From Armigeres subalbatus (Eukaryota; Arthropoda; Insecta; Diptera; Culicidae): a DNA stretch of 64,000 nucleotides. Numbering within the stretch: position 1 is the stretch's first letter; each line of letters begins with the position of its first letter. Below are positions 1 to 10,523 of the stretch, in pieces. Where the stretch lies: the NCBI RefSeq assembly GCF_024139115.2, contig NC_085139.1:138377121-138441120 (forward strand), in the 5' to 3' direction. The notes below the pieces were generated by a model. The model ran no database searches and had not been told where the DNA came from. It saw only the letters and a list, made by a program, of their open reading frames with translations. Position numbers and translations under genes: made by a program.

Positions 1-707
1 AGTTTTACATCCCAATACAACTTATTGGTCGTTAATTTTCAATTCAGTTTGAAAAATTTCAACAAATTAACTTCCTAGAAGCATTTGTTAACACATAGGA
101 ACATTTTGATAAGAAAATTATTTTGAGCTTTTTAGTGGAATGTTTTCACCTGTCATAAGACGAGTTTATACCATCCCATTGAATTCCACCACTTAATTGT
201 ATCTTGACAGATACGTATTTCGACCTCAACAGTAAGGCCGTCTTCAGTGTCTCGTACTTGACTCGACTTCCCTGTCAGCCTGAAATACAAGTCGATTTCC
301 ATCAGACTGATAGATGTCCGGATAAACTTGACAAATATTTGTCAATATGACAAAGTGGACTGCGGGCTTTCTGGGATGTATTCATTATGCTTGCAAGAAG
401 GCTTGATAGTCCTTCTTGTCTGCAACATAATACAGTAATATCCTGTTTTTATCACCCCCTTCGCGAATTTCGGGGTGATAAAATAGGGAATGTGGTGCAT
501 AGGTGTAGCTTAAGTCCCTGTCTAGGTGGTGGGGGGAAGTGGCCCTAGTTGGTGAGGAATAATATTCTAAGGAGATATAGAACACTGCAAATTAAACTGA
601 TTTATAGTAACGGTGTGATTTGGTTAATACGTGTCTAATTTTCGCATTCATTGAACTAATTTTAAAAGAATGCGTGGTGCAGACTTTTTTATTCTTTATA
701 ATAGAGG
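1..707. other. Intergenic DNA with a Penelope-type end fragment
   Basis: Apart from the hammerhead-like motif I see no coding sequence here. The stretch around 165-200 (ATTGAATTCCACCACTT) has a diverged relative at 27270-27300, so it belongs to a dispersed repeat. Confidence 0.4.
197..247 (-). ncRNA. Hammerhead-like motif in a Penelope-type terminal fragment
   Basis: On the minus strand CTGAAGA (241-247) is followed by one extra base, a GGCCT/AGGTC stem with a short loop, then GAAA (218-221), then a GTATC/GATAC hairpin (199-214). This is the order of hammerhead ribozyme core elements, but the extra base before stem II is not canonical. The same architecture with different stem sequences occurs in the Penelope-like copies near 42.8 and 44.7 kb. 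Penelope-like elements are known to carry hammerhead motifs in their terminal repeats. The surrounding 140-345 looks like an isolated element end; no coding part of it is visible. Confidence 0.4.
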
Positions 708-1179
708 TAGAGGTGTGCGCCGCCGCGCCACGCCGTCGCGCCGACAGTTTTTGGCACGCCGCCGCCGCCGACATTTTCGCATCAGCGCGCCGCCGCTTAC
801 AATTTGTCACGCCGGTGGTTTATAATGTTCCACGCTGATTAGCCACGTAGATTTTCCTGATTGATCACTAGAACATCACGTTAAACCTCCAGAGATTTTT
901 TCATGGAAATACCAATGATTTCTTTTAAAATTTTAGTCCATTTCCTGTTGAAATATCAAAAATCTCTCCGTGAAAACTAAGTAAAACTTCGAGTGTAAAT
1001 TTCGAAGGATTACGTTTCGAAATCCAAAAATAAAACTCGTTGAAATGGGGTTTTTAACGGAAAATAATCGTTTGGCAGAAATCAATTTTGCTTTTCAATA
1101 TCCCAACAAGCATTGGAAGTGAATAAAGCGCTTATATGGCCAATAATAGTTTTCTAGGGCTTATATAACTAAAATTTAC

Positions 1180-2880
1180 CTAATATGTCGTTTGACCAAT
1201 CAAACCATTTGGCTGAGCCCCATCTAGTCTAAAGCTATTTTACCTAAAATGTAATTTGGTAGAATAGTTCGATTGACAGAAAAAAAAACAGTTGGCCGAA
1301 TAGCTCGAACGGCCGAAATGATCGTTTGACAGAAATAGTCATTTGGCCATAATGACCGTTCGGCCGGAAGTGCCGGTCGGCTGAATTAGTCATTTTGGCA
1401 AAAAATCCGTTCTATAGAAAATTCATTTTCGGCCCAATTGTTTTTTTTCTGCCCAAAGAGCTAGCATACTAGTCGGTCATACGACTTTTTCGGTCAAACG
1501 ACCAATTCGACCAAATGGCATTTTTAGTCAAATGAAGTGTAAGAACAAACTACTTTTTCGGTCAAACTACCTGTAAAGACGAATGTGCCTCTCGGTTGTT
1601 TGTCGCTTTCGGCCAAATCTCATTTTCGGTCAAACCATTTTCGGCCATTTTTGCAAACGTTCAATTCGGCCTAATGGAATTTGGCTGGATGACTTTCGGC
1701 TAACGTGTTGTTCGGCCAAGTGGCATTCGAATAAATGGCTTTTCGCCGAATGATTTTCGGCCAAATGACGGGTAGAGCTGTTTGTCCCAAAGTCACAAGG
1801 CCGAAAGGTGTTTGGCTGTATGTCATTTGATCGAACAAACAATTAGATCGAAACTCATCTGGTCGAAAATTACATTTAGTTGAAATGGACATAATGGTCA
1901 TTTAGCCAAAAAAGTCGATCAGCCGAAAAGTTTATTTGGCCGAAATAGCCGTTTGGCAGAAACGCCATTTGGCCGAAAACATTATTTGGTCAACTGGTTG
2001 AATATTTTTGACCATGTTACCCGTCGAGTAATCAACATTTGGTCGTTGGGCCAAATGACATTTTCGGTCAAACTACCAGTTTGGCCATATGTCGCTTTGG
2101 CTAATTGAAATTTTTGGCCAAACCGTACGTTTTTTCGGCCAATGCAATTCTGCTTGATAACTTTCGTCTTGACATATTATTCAGCGAACAGCCGAGAAAG
2201 GGTCGTTTGGTCGAAACCGTTAGGCCGAAAGTCATTTGGCCGAAAGGGTCGTTTGGCTGAAAGGGCCATTAGGCCGAAAGGGTCAATTGGCTGAAAGGAT
2301 CATTAGGCCGAAAAAATCATTTGGCCGAAAGGCTCATTTGGCCGAAAAAGTCGTTTGGCAGAAATGGTCGTTTGGCCAAAAGGGTCGTTTGGCCGAAAGG
2401 GTCATTTCGTTTTTCTTCTTACTCCTAATTTCTCACTTTTCAAATGAGCTATCCGGCCAAATGTCTTATTCGACCAAATGTCTTATTCGACCAAATGTCC
2501 TATTTGGGCAAATGACCCTTTGGGCCTAATTACCCTTTCGTCCAAATAGCCATTTCGGTCAAACGACCCTTAAGGCCAAATGACTCTTTCGGCAAAATGA
2601 TCCTTTCGGCAAAATGATCCTTCGGCCAAATGACCCTTTCTGCCAAACGACTTTTTCGGCCAAATGACCCTTTCGACAAAATGAGCCTTTCGGCCAAATG
2701 ACCTTTTCGGCCTAATGATCCTTTCAGCCAAATGACCCTTTCGGCCTAATGGCCCTTTCAGCTGAACGACCCTTTCGGCCAAATGACTTTCGGCCTAATG
2801 GTCTGTTTGACCAAATGGTATATTCTGCCAAACTACTTTCGGCCGAGTGGCATTTGACCAAGTGGGTTTCTGCCAAATAA
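1180..2880. repeat. GGCCGAAA/TTTCGGCC degenerate tandem array with alternating polarity
   Basis: Units of roughly 15-20 bp built on TTTGGCCGAAA repeat across about 1.7 kb. The reading direction of the unit switches: forward about 1280-1420, reverse 1430-1850, forward 1860-2000, reverse 2000-2170, forward 2180-2410, reverse 2440-2850. Open frames inside it (2236-2529 plus, 2570-2782 minus) are products of repetition, not genes. A smaller patch of the same repeat lies at 18400-18600. Confidence 0.75.
2205..2810. repeat. Inverted repeat inside the GGCCGAAA array
   Basis: About 2215-2410 and about 2580-2800 are close reverse complements. Conceptual translation of opposite strands gives nearly the same peptide, both beginning MAERVV followed by LKGPLGRKG. 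The centre is near 2490. The two arms could form a long hairpin. Confidence 0.7.
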
Positions 2881-2991
2881 GGGGGTTAGAAGCAGGGGGG
2901 TGTAAGTGACATTTTGGTCAAATTTTAGTTGATTACAGCAAGAAATGCTTTAGTTTAAGAGCTTTGCGGAAATATATTGATGTAGTTTGTA

Positions 2992-3028
2992 CTTTACCAC
3001 CATCGCTAGGTGGATTAATCTAAGTTTT
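2992..3028 (+). repeat. Fragment of the 167-bp-period repeat family end
   Basis: CATCGCTAGGTGGATTAATC matches the right end of the repeats at 39960-40530 and 51066-51880 with few differences. Only this end is present. Confidence 0.5.
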
Positions 3029-3029
3029 T

Positions 3030-3620
3030 TCATTGAATTTCCGAATAATTTCTTATACACAATACGAAGAATTCCCTGTAGAAAATCATAGAAATTCCTT
3101 CAAAACTCATGGTTTTTTTTCGTTGAAATACCGACCAGTTTTCGTGAAATTACAAAAAATCGCATTGAAATTCTGAACAATTTTGGTTTAAATTTCTGAA
3201 AACTCCCCGTGAAAATAAGGAAGAATTTCCTTAGAGATTTTTAAAAATTCCGTTTGAATTCAAAAGAATTTCTTATAAAAAATCGAATCATTTTTTTTTG
3301 TTGATATCGACATATTGTACAACTTCCCGCGTAAACTCTAAAGAATTTCCTATGTAATTTTCGTAGAATACTGATCAGAAAATTTTCGTGGAGTTCCCGA
3401 ACATTTTCCTGTAAACAATAGGAACAATTTTTCTGAAAAAATTGCAAGTAAATTCCAAAGAATTTTCCACGGAAATAGCAAGCCTTAGAAAATCGGAAAA
3501 TAATTTTCAAATGAGTGTTTTGGAGAAGCTTAGACACTTTTCGGGTGAAGCTCATCAGATTTTTCCATCGAAAGTCTTGAAAATATCCCGAAAAAAATGC
3601 AGAAAAAAATCTTTAAGAAA
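3030..3620. repeat. GAAATTCC-type degenerate repeats
   Basis: Loosely repeated motifs such as GAAATTCC, AGAATTTCC and their complements fill this tract. Similar tracts occur at 900-1050, 54120-54545, 55640-56060, 57590-57735 and 59690-59960. The 54-kb tract also adjoins CGCCGCC-rich DNA, so the two repeat types appear to belong to one element family. Confidence 0.5.
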
Positions 3621-4301
3621 CGAACGTAAAAAGTCGCAACGCCGATTCACGCCGCCGCCACCGGCTAAAATGGCTTTCGGCGTGACGCCGAAAACGCCGC
3701 CGCCGCCGACCAAAATTCTGACTAGCGCCGCCGCCGACGATTCTCGGACCGGTGCACACCTCTATATAGAGCTTATCAGCTCTTGACTGGTTCACCTAAG
3801 GGAAGTGTTGTATTGACGCAGGATTCTTTATCGCGATGTCGATTTTCATGAATAATGCACAAGGTTTTCTATATCAGTTTTGCAATTTTTGGAACCCTTT
3901 ATTTACGTTTGTATGATGTGCGAAAAGCTTCAAAAACGTTTAAATAAAGGGGCCGTACTTTCTTCCCAATTTCATGATAATTGCATGTTATTCTGATTTT
4001 TGAGAGCAAGGACACCAATTACGTGAGGGCTAACGGATAAAGGAGGACGTCGGTTATTTTCGCACCATATAAATAAAAAACATTTATACATAATGAGATG
4101 ATGAGTTGAAAAATCCAGAAAAATCTCTCACTTAATAAAGGTAGAAACGAAGATGATTTGTTGATATTGTAGGGTCCTTAAAATAATAAATGCAATCTCA
4201 ACCATTATGAGAGTTTAATAATCTTAATATTTTCATATTAAAGCATAACGGCTCCGAAAAGCGGCATACACGACTGAGCCTGCCAAATAAAAAACTAGTT
4301 T

Positions 4302-5572
4302 AAAAATCCTAATATTTGCACTTTTTTGTGAGATTCTGTGAGATTTTTGAGTAATTCTCGCTGAAACCGGGCCACCTTTTGCACGAGGTTCTTAAAAATG
4401 CCTAAATTTATATTCTTTCGAAAGCTTTCGGCGAGAATATTAGAGATCCGAATTAAATTCTTCAGAAAGATGAACCCCTCGTTAGATATACACGAAATCA
4501 TTTTAATGGACCCCTCGATTTTTGTCAATTCTTGACTCATCAAAACTGTCATAACTACAACATTTCTCAACCGATCATAGAGATCAACATATCGTTGGAA
4601 AGAGGAAGAGTGTATCCTCAATTTGCAATAATAAAAATATAAGCAGCCATATTGAATTTGGCCGCCATCTTGGATTTCTTTTTGAAAACTATTTTTCCGC
4701 CAGGTTCGCAACCACAAATTTTGAATATTAATACATCGATGGAAAGCTTAGCTTATATTGTGCATTGTTTCCGAAAATCTCAGGTGTATGTTTTTTCTAT
4801 CAAAAGTTATGCACAATTTACCAAATTATTTTTCGAAGGCCATTCTGACCAACGAACATTATTTTTATGGTTAATATGACACTACGACGTCAGTTCCTTG
4901 ATTTCATACACTATTCTAAGCCAAATATGATTCAAAAATGAAAAGCATATCTACAACAGTATTTTATTTGAAGGGCTCAAAAGTTTTGAGCATAACAAAG
5001 CCGTATTCAAGTTATTGTATTAAATAATTCATGAATTTTGGTATTGGTGAATCGTACATAACTTTTGTTATAAAAAACATACACCTGAGATTTTAGGACA
5101 CAATGCACAATACAAGCTAAGCTTTCTATTGATGTATTAATATTCAAAATCGGTGGTTGCGAACCTGGCGAAAAAATTGTTTTCAAAAAGAAATCCAAGA
5201 TGGCGGCCAAATTCAATATGGCTGCTTATAATTTTATTATTGCAAATTGAGGATACACTCTTCCTCTTTCTAAGGATATGCTGATTTCTATGATCGGTTG
5301 AGAAATGTTGGAGTTATGACAGTTTTGGTGAGTCAAGAATTGACAAAAATCGAGGGGTCCATTAAAATGATTTCGTGTATAACTAACGAGGGGTTCATCT
5401 TTCTGGATAATTTAACTCAGATCCTTAATATATTCGACGAAAGCTTTCGAAAGAATATAAATTTAGGCATTTTTAAGAACCTCGTGCAAATAGTGGCCCG
5501 GTTTCAGCGAGAATTACTCTTTTGTCAATTATTTCTTTGTTTAATAATTCTAGAAATATTCTAAGGATTTTT
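4302..5572. mobile_element. Foldback element with about 0.5-kb arms
   Basis: Arms of about 4349-4840 and 5030-5519 are inverted copies separated by about 190 bp. The outer ends (AAAAATCCTAATATTT near 4305 and AAATATTCTAAGGATTTTT near 5555) also pair. Opposite-strand conceptual peptides from the arms are nearly identical, for example MNLAAILDFFLKTIF from both, which confirms the symmetry. No transposase is encoded. The arms differ at about one base in ten to twenty, so the copy is not very recent. Confidence 0.75.
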
Positions 5573-7639
5573 GAAAAAAAAATAGATCCGGATAGTGTTA
5601 TTGAAGTATTGAATTACGTGAAAACCGGATTTTAATGAGATTTGGTGAATAAACCTGATTCTGTTCTGTCAGTTGATAACCAAAGAAAGCCATGGCGGCA
5701 ATCGAATTTTCTCCCATTTTCGGATGCTGCAACTGCATCGCGACTAGTATGTATCTATATCTCATCATACATACTAGCTCAAACATTCGGAAAGAGGAGA
5801 TGACTGTCGCCCGAGCTCTTGATAGTTCCGTCAGAGTTTATTTTTTTTTAATTAAACATAGTTGGTGGGAGTTCCCAGGGACCCTAAAATGAACAAATCT
5901 TGGAATCATTCAACTATTTTTTTTTAATTAGTATATTTTTTTTATTATTAAATAAGTCCGTTATTATTTATTCAACTAGTGTATTAAAAAAACTATACTT
6001 ACTTACGTAAAGGCATATCTGTTAAGCTACAAGAGGTCAAGTTTTGAACAGTGAAAACTAAACATCTGGACTTGTAAGGACATTCTACTAAAAAAAAACT
6101 TTATAAGAATTTCATCAACTGCTTTGTAATATGCAACTGATTCTAATCACTTATTTCAATTTTGGAAAAGTTTACAAAATAATCATCGTTTAAATCCTCA
6201 TTAGCTGGATTCAGGTGCATACACGTATGGAGGCCAATAAAATGTGTAGACGACTATTATTTATTAAATTCTGGTCGAAAATGTTCCAGCTTCGTTTAAA
6301 TCTAACCATAGTTACATGTCAGAACAGGAATGTATATTTTTTCAAACAATCTTGTTTTTTAACTTGGTTTAATAAATAAACCAGGATGTTATTACGCTTT
6401 GCAAACACTTAATGGTGGCAATGAAAATAAATCTGAGAAATCTATATTACTTGGACTTGACATTTTACAGCGACAAGTTCGATACTTCGCCGAAAAATTG
6501 ATCAAAGAAGACATGCGATGCAATAAGGAATATATTGTTGTGATATATGAAAATTGGCTATTTCGGAATACAATTTTCAAATTTTTTGAGAAGGGGCACA
6601 CATAGGTCTGGGGGGCAGGCCCAAACCCACGTCCCATCCACACACACATTTACGCCAATGGGAATGTGACATAATATGAAAAAATGTTATTTTCAATGTT
6701 TTAATTCATTTCACAAATATCAATCAGTTTAAGCCTTGGAAAGGTAAAACGCGTGACCCTTGCCCATTATTTCTTGGCAAAAAGGCTTGAAAAATCCTTG
6801 ACCGGTACTCAGAAATGATTAATCACCGGTGAAAGTTATTTAATGAAAATCATTGTTGCTTGCCGTATATTACATGTAATAAGGTGATAAAATCGAGTCG
6901 AAAACGTAATATAATCGGGGAGTTACTAAATCGGGTCGACACTGTATAAATATTCATATTCATGCAACGACAAGCATAGAAAAGCTTCCAATTAATAACT
7001 GTGGATGTGTTTATATAACACTTAGTTGAAAAAGAAAGCCAAGTGCCTGCTGGAATGTAGAGCTGAAATCATTCTTCCATGCTGCCTTGGACAAAGCATC
7101 TCTTGTAGGGTGTCGTCTCCTCACTCTATCATTAGCATCTAAAAGAATAAAACTAATTCTTCCATTCTCACTGAAATTGTTTCAAAACCGTCCAACGCCT
7201 AACAAATGGTAAATTCTTCAGATTTTCATTCTCTCCGAAGCAGTAATAAAACGGATGCTTCCCCAATCGAATTGAGCAATTAATTCGAAACAATCAATGA
7301 CGAATGTGAGCAGCATTTTGAAGGTACATCTAGCCCAGGGAGCTCGATTCAAGCGATAAAAATGTACACAGAAACATAAATAAATATGAAATCATAAATT
7401 CTGTGAATTTATGATATTATAACCATGATACTAGATTTCGTGCGTTGAAAAGCGCATAGTCTGTTACATACCGTTTGACTACTACCGCAAAGGTGTTAAG
7501 TGATGAATAATTGATGTAGGTAATTAAAAAGATAGAGGCAATGGAGTATTTTACCAATGTTCTAGTTAGGTATAACTTTGTGGTAATATTTATATTGATA
7601 TCGTTTCTATGATAGTACATGGTCATTGAGATGAATCTC
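5573..7639. other. AT-rich intergenic stretch without a supported gene
   Basis: I see a short imperfect palindrome at 5743-5775 (ACTAGTATGTA) and a weak SINE-tail-like stretch around 6985-7060 (AATAACTGTGGATGTG). No convincing coding sequence was found; the 69-codon frame at 6399-6605 is not recognised. Confidence 0.4.
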
Positions 7640-8883
7640 CCTTGAACTCTCTCTATCTGGGCTCGAGTCTACAACTAATCCCTCTCAGGGTCGGCATGGA
7701 CATGGGCTGATCAGGAAGAGCAAAACACACGTTTATCTATTTCACTACACTGGTCTATTTGATCGTAGGGCTTACTTACAAAGAGTGTGTTTGTGGTGAG
7801 TGTATGCCGGCCGGCGTGTGGGGGTCAAGGGGAAATCAGCAGCGGTTATCAGGCGATGGACAGCGGCGTCAGGGTCGAAACGGTGGCTAGCTTGGATGTT
7901 GTGGTGGGTGATGGTGCTTCTACCACATCTATTGCTTTAGGTAGCAATCATATCGGACTCGATGGCAACGGGTGTTCGTGCGCGGGATGATCCGAGCAAT
8001 CCGACTCTCTCGGGTAGCGGACCTGGAGGGGCACTCAGGATTCTCCCAGCGAGGGGCTTTACAGTGGCCCGAATCTCCCTTGACTTGACCTGGATCGAGG
8101 GAACAGCGTATGCTCGATTTGGTTGACGGCAAGTTCTCGTGGAATGGTCGAAAATGCAGGGAATCTAGAAAAGATCCCAATGGGTCCTGCACGTGGTATC
8201 AGAAAGAGGGCCGAATTTTAGGTCTTTGCTATCAAGTCATGAAATATTATTTCATACCTGATTCTGCTGTTGGATACCTCGTAGGTATGTTATTTTCCAA
8301 ACACAATGGCCTATTGTAAAAGATACTCAAACTTCGGCCTTTTTAACTTTGGTTTAAACTTGCACTGATCTTAATCGATTGGCGGTTCGTTTGGAAAAGA
8401 CCTCCAAAATGGTTCCGAACTAGTGGCAAACCTCTCTTATTCCTCGTATCCCATCTTTCCCTTCCAATCTCCTTATCCATCCAAAATTTCCCGTTTTCTT
8501 CCTTATTTGACCCCGATTATAGTGTAGCTTAATGTATGTCGGGTGGGTGTCTATACAATAATTATGTGTTTGATTTGACCGTTTATTCTAAACTCTAGAT
8601 ATATAATTTTATTACCGCTTTTCCTTAATTTTAGGCGTCATTTACATTTGGCATTCTGAATTTCCGTTTAGTATGTTATACTATTATACTATTTAGTTTA
8701 CAAATGTTTAATTTCACATTGATTCTTATTAGAAACAAACATTACTGATTATCAGAATCGATTTGACCCGAACAGCAGTATAGTGCAACTCTGCTGTTTC
8801 ACTGTGTGGAGCACTCGCCTGCTGTGCTCAATTCTCTACCAGCTAGAACCTCTTCCATAGGGCAAAGAACCTAAACGGTAACA
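7640..8883 (-). repeat. 3' LTR of the Gypsy element
   Basis: It matches 15482-16724 almost perfectly. On the minus strand it begins TGTTACCG at 8883. Its far end lacks the TAACA expected from the other LTR. The preceding plus-strand 8884-8900 reads as a purine-rich tract on the minus strand (AAGGGACGGTAGGGTAG), suitable for plus-strand priming. Confidence 0.93.
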
Positions 8884-9662
8884 CTACCCTACCGTCCCTT
8901 AAAAATAAAGTGAAAATAAAATTTTCGATTTATTTTAATCATTAATTCTAGTTTTCGAATCATCTCCACCCAGGTTTGAGCTGCTTCGCTATTTCAAGCT
9001 GAATCGACTTTCACAGGCATAAGCAATTGATTGTAATTGATCAAATAATTTTGTTTTATGTACTCGTTAAACGTGCAATTGTTAAACGCTTTACGTTTTA
9101 TCGGATCATTGAATTGGCTTTATCTCCCAGAAATCTAAGCACACTCTTTGTGCTTAGTTTAAGAGATCTAATCTCTTCGACTCAGTGAGTTCATCAAATG
9201 GAGATGTTCTGCAATCGTTCTTTGGCAGGACTGAGAATCAGTTGGTTGGCTATTTGCTGTTGTTATTATTGTACGAAGGGTTCTACTGAAATTTAATGAG
9301 TGATTGAACAATTTGAAAATGTTGCTAGGTGCGTAACACAGACTGAACTAGTTCTTGGAAGGGTCTGCTTTGCGAGTATTGGAAATGGGCATTAATCAGT
9401 GATAATCATTTGTCGGTATTATCCCAATATCGCGAATTACGCTCGAAGAAACATGAGAATATTGTTGTGACGAAATGGTGAGGATCTTCGAAGTAATCTG
9501 GATACTGTGTTCTACGTCCTGTCAAAACAATTACGTCTCATTTGCTCACTTTCGGATTGCGACTGTGACCATGACTTTGGCTTTGGCTTTTCATCTATTT
9601 TATGACGTCTTCTAATTATGGTGGTGCTAACTTTATTATTGGTGCTATTATTACTAGAACTT
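8884..9662 (-). other. 3' non-coding region of the Gypsy element
   Basis: About 780 bp lie between the integrase stop and the polypurine tract. No envelope-like or other long frame is visible. Confidence 0.6.
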
Positions 9663-10487
9663 CTAGAAACTACAAACTGCTGAAAATTCTATAGTACATC
9701 TGGAATCCGGCTTTAAATCAGCCGCAGAGAAAATCCCCAAATTCTTTCCTGTTTCATCCTCGAGTTCATAAGAACTAGTACCACGCTTGGAAATTATTTT
9801 GCAGGGTATGTAAGCGGGTCCTAGTTTCGAATTAAAGTTATCGACTGCAGATGACAAAGCAAAACTTCTACGATAAACCTTCTGCCCCACCTTGTAAGTT
9901 GGAGCTGGTTTTTGGAAGCGTAAATTATAACTTTTCGTACTCCGGTCGTGAGCTTTCTTAAGGTTTTTTATTACCAAATCATGAACGGTTTTATCAATAT
10001 TGAGCTTTTGTCCATGTCTCTCGTTGTCGGAGAGTTCTCGCGTCACTACATCCACCCGATGTTGGTCTCCCCTTGACACAATCTCGTGTCCAAACAGGAT
10101 GCGATAAGGTGAGAACCCGGTTGAAGTATGAAGAGTGTTATTTAAAGTATGCTCAACTTCGGATATTTTTGTGTCCCAAGTTCTCTGATCCGATTTGACG
10201 TAAGTTCGGATGCAAGAGTTGATAGTTCGATTTAATCTCTCTACGGGGTTGGCCTGACTATGATGTCGGGCATTAGCCCAGTGCACAACCCCGTGTCGTT
10301 CTAGAAACGTTTTAAACTCGTTACTGAGGAAGCTGCTTGCGTTGTCGGTGATCAAAATTTCTGGTACTGAGTACCTCCGAAACCAGTGTTCCTCCAAAAG
10401 TTTCGTTATTATGCTCGAACTAATCTTTTTAACCGGAAGAAGTAACGTCCACTTCGAAAATAAGTCCATTAAAACTAAAGGTGACAA
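9663..10487 (-). CDS. pol: Gypsy pol: integrase catalytic core and C-terminal part
   Basis: This 274-codon segment encodes the DD(E) integrase that inserts the cDNA into the host genome. The catalytic acids are visible as D8 in MDLFSKW, D48 in ITDNASS and E83 in PVERLNR. The C-terminal third (about 190-260) is basic and ends in a chromatin or DNA-binding-like region with KVGQKVYRR. It does not start with a true methionine: the first codon is TTG and it continues from the upstream pol frame. Between it and the RT/RNase H segment 36 bases are read out of frame, flanked by two apparent single-base changes at about 10495 and 10545. The integrase zinc-binding domain is encoded at the end of the upstream segment. 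Family assignment is firm; activity of this copy is uncertain. Confidence 0.93.
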   Translation of the reverse strand: MSPLVLMDLFSKWTLLLPVKKISSSIITKLLEEHWFRRYSVPEILITDNASSFLSNEFKTFLERHGVVHWANARHHSQANPVERLNRTINSCIRTYVKSDQRTWDTKISEVEHTLNNTLHTSTGFSPYRILFGHEIVSRGDQHRVDVVTRELSDNERHGQKLNIDKTVHDLVIKNLKKAHDRSTKSYNLRFQKPAPTYKVGQKVYRRSFALSSAVDNFNSKLGPAYIPCKIISKRGTSSYELEDETGKNLGIFSAADLKPDSRCTIEFSAVCSF

Positions 10488-10523
10488 TTGCCAGCCTTAC
10501 TTCTGGGAAGTGACTGGATAAAG

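Larger units (their letters stand above)
708..3764. mobile_element. Large non-autonomous hAT-like element
   Basis: The ends are inverted repeats: TAGAGGTGTGCGCC at 708-721 and GGTGCACACCTCTA at 3751-3764, 13 of 14 matching. The flanking octamers AATAGAGG and TATAGAGC share 6 of 8 bases, compatible with an eroded 8-bp target duplication. Both subterminal regions (about 718-830 and 3642-3750) are rich in CGCCGCC. The interior holds the GGCCGAAA array and GAAATTCC-type degenerate repeats. No transposase is visible, so it would depend on an enzyme in trans. The hAT assignment rests on the end sequence and the 8-bp spacing and is an inference. Confidence 0.55.

Noticed and set aside
2236..2782. 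Open frames on both strands with KGPLGRKG-type repeating peptides
   Set aside because: They come from translating the GGCCGAAA tandem array; opposite strands give the same peptide because of the inverted repeat.
1180..2880. Possible CRISPR-like regular repeats
   Set aside because: The units are degenerate, change orientation and have no distinct spacers; the host is an insect.
4652..5216. Open frames starting MNLAAILDFFLKTIF on opposite strands
   Set aside because: They are mirror images from the arms of the foldback element, with no known domain.
6399..6605. 69-codon plus-strand frame ending in FFEKGHT
   Set aside because: Not recognised, no start or splice context that convinces, and within the length expected by chance in AT-rich DNA.
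8884..9662. Possible envelope gene of an errantivirus
   Set aside because: No open frame longer than a few tens of codons on the minus strand between integrase and the 3' LTR.
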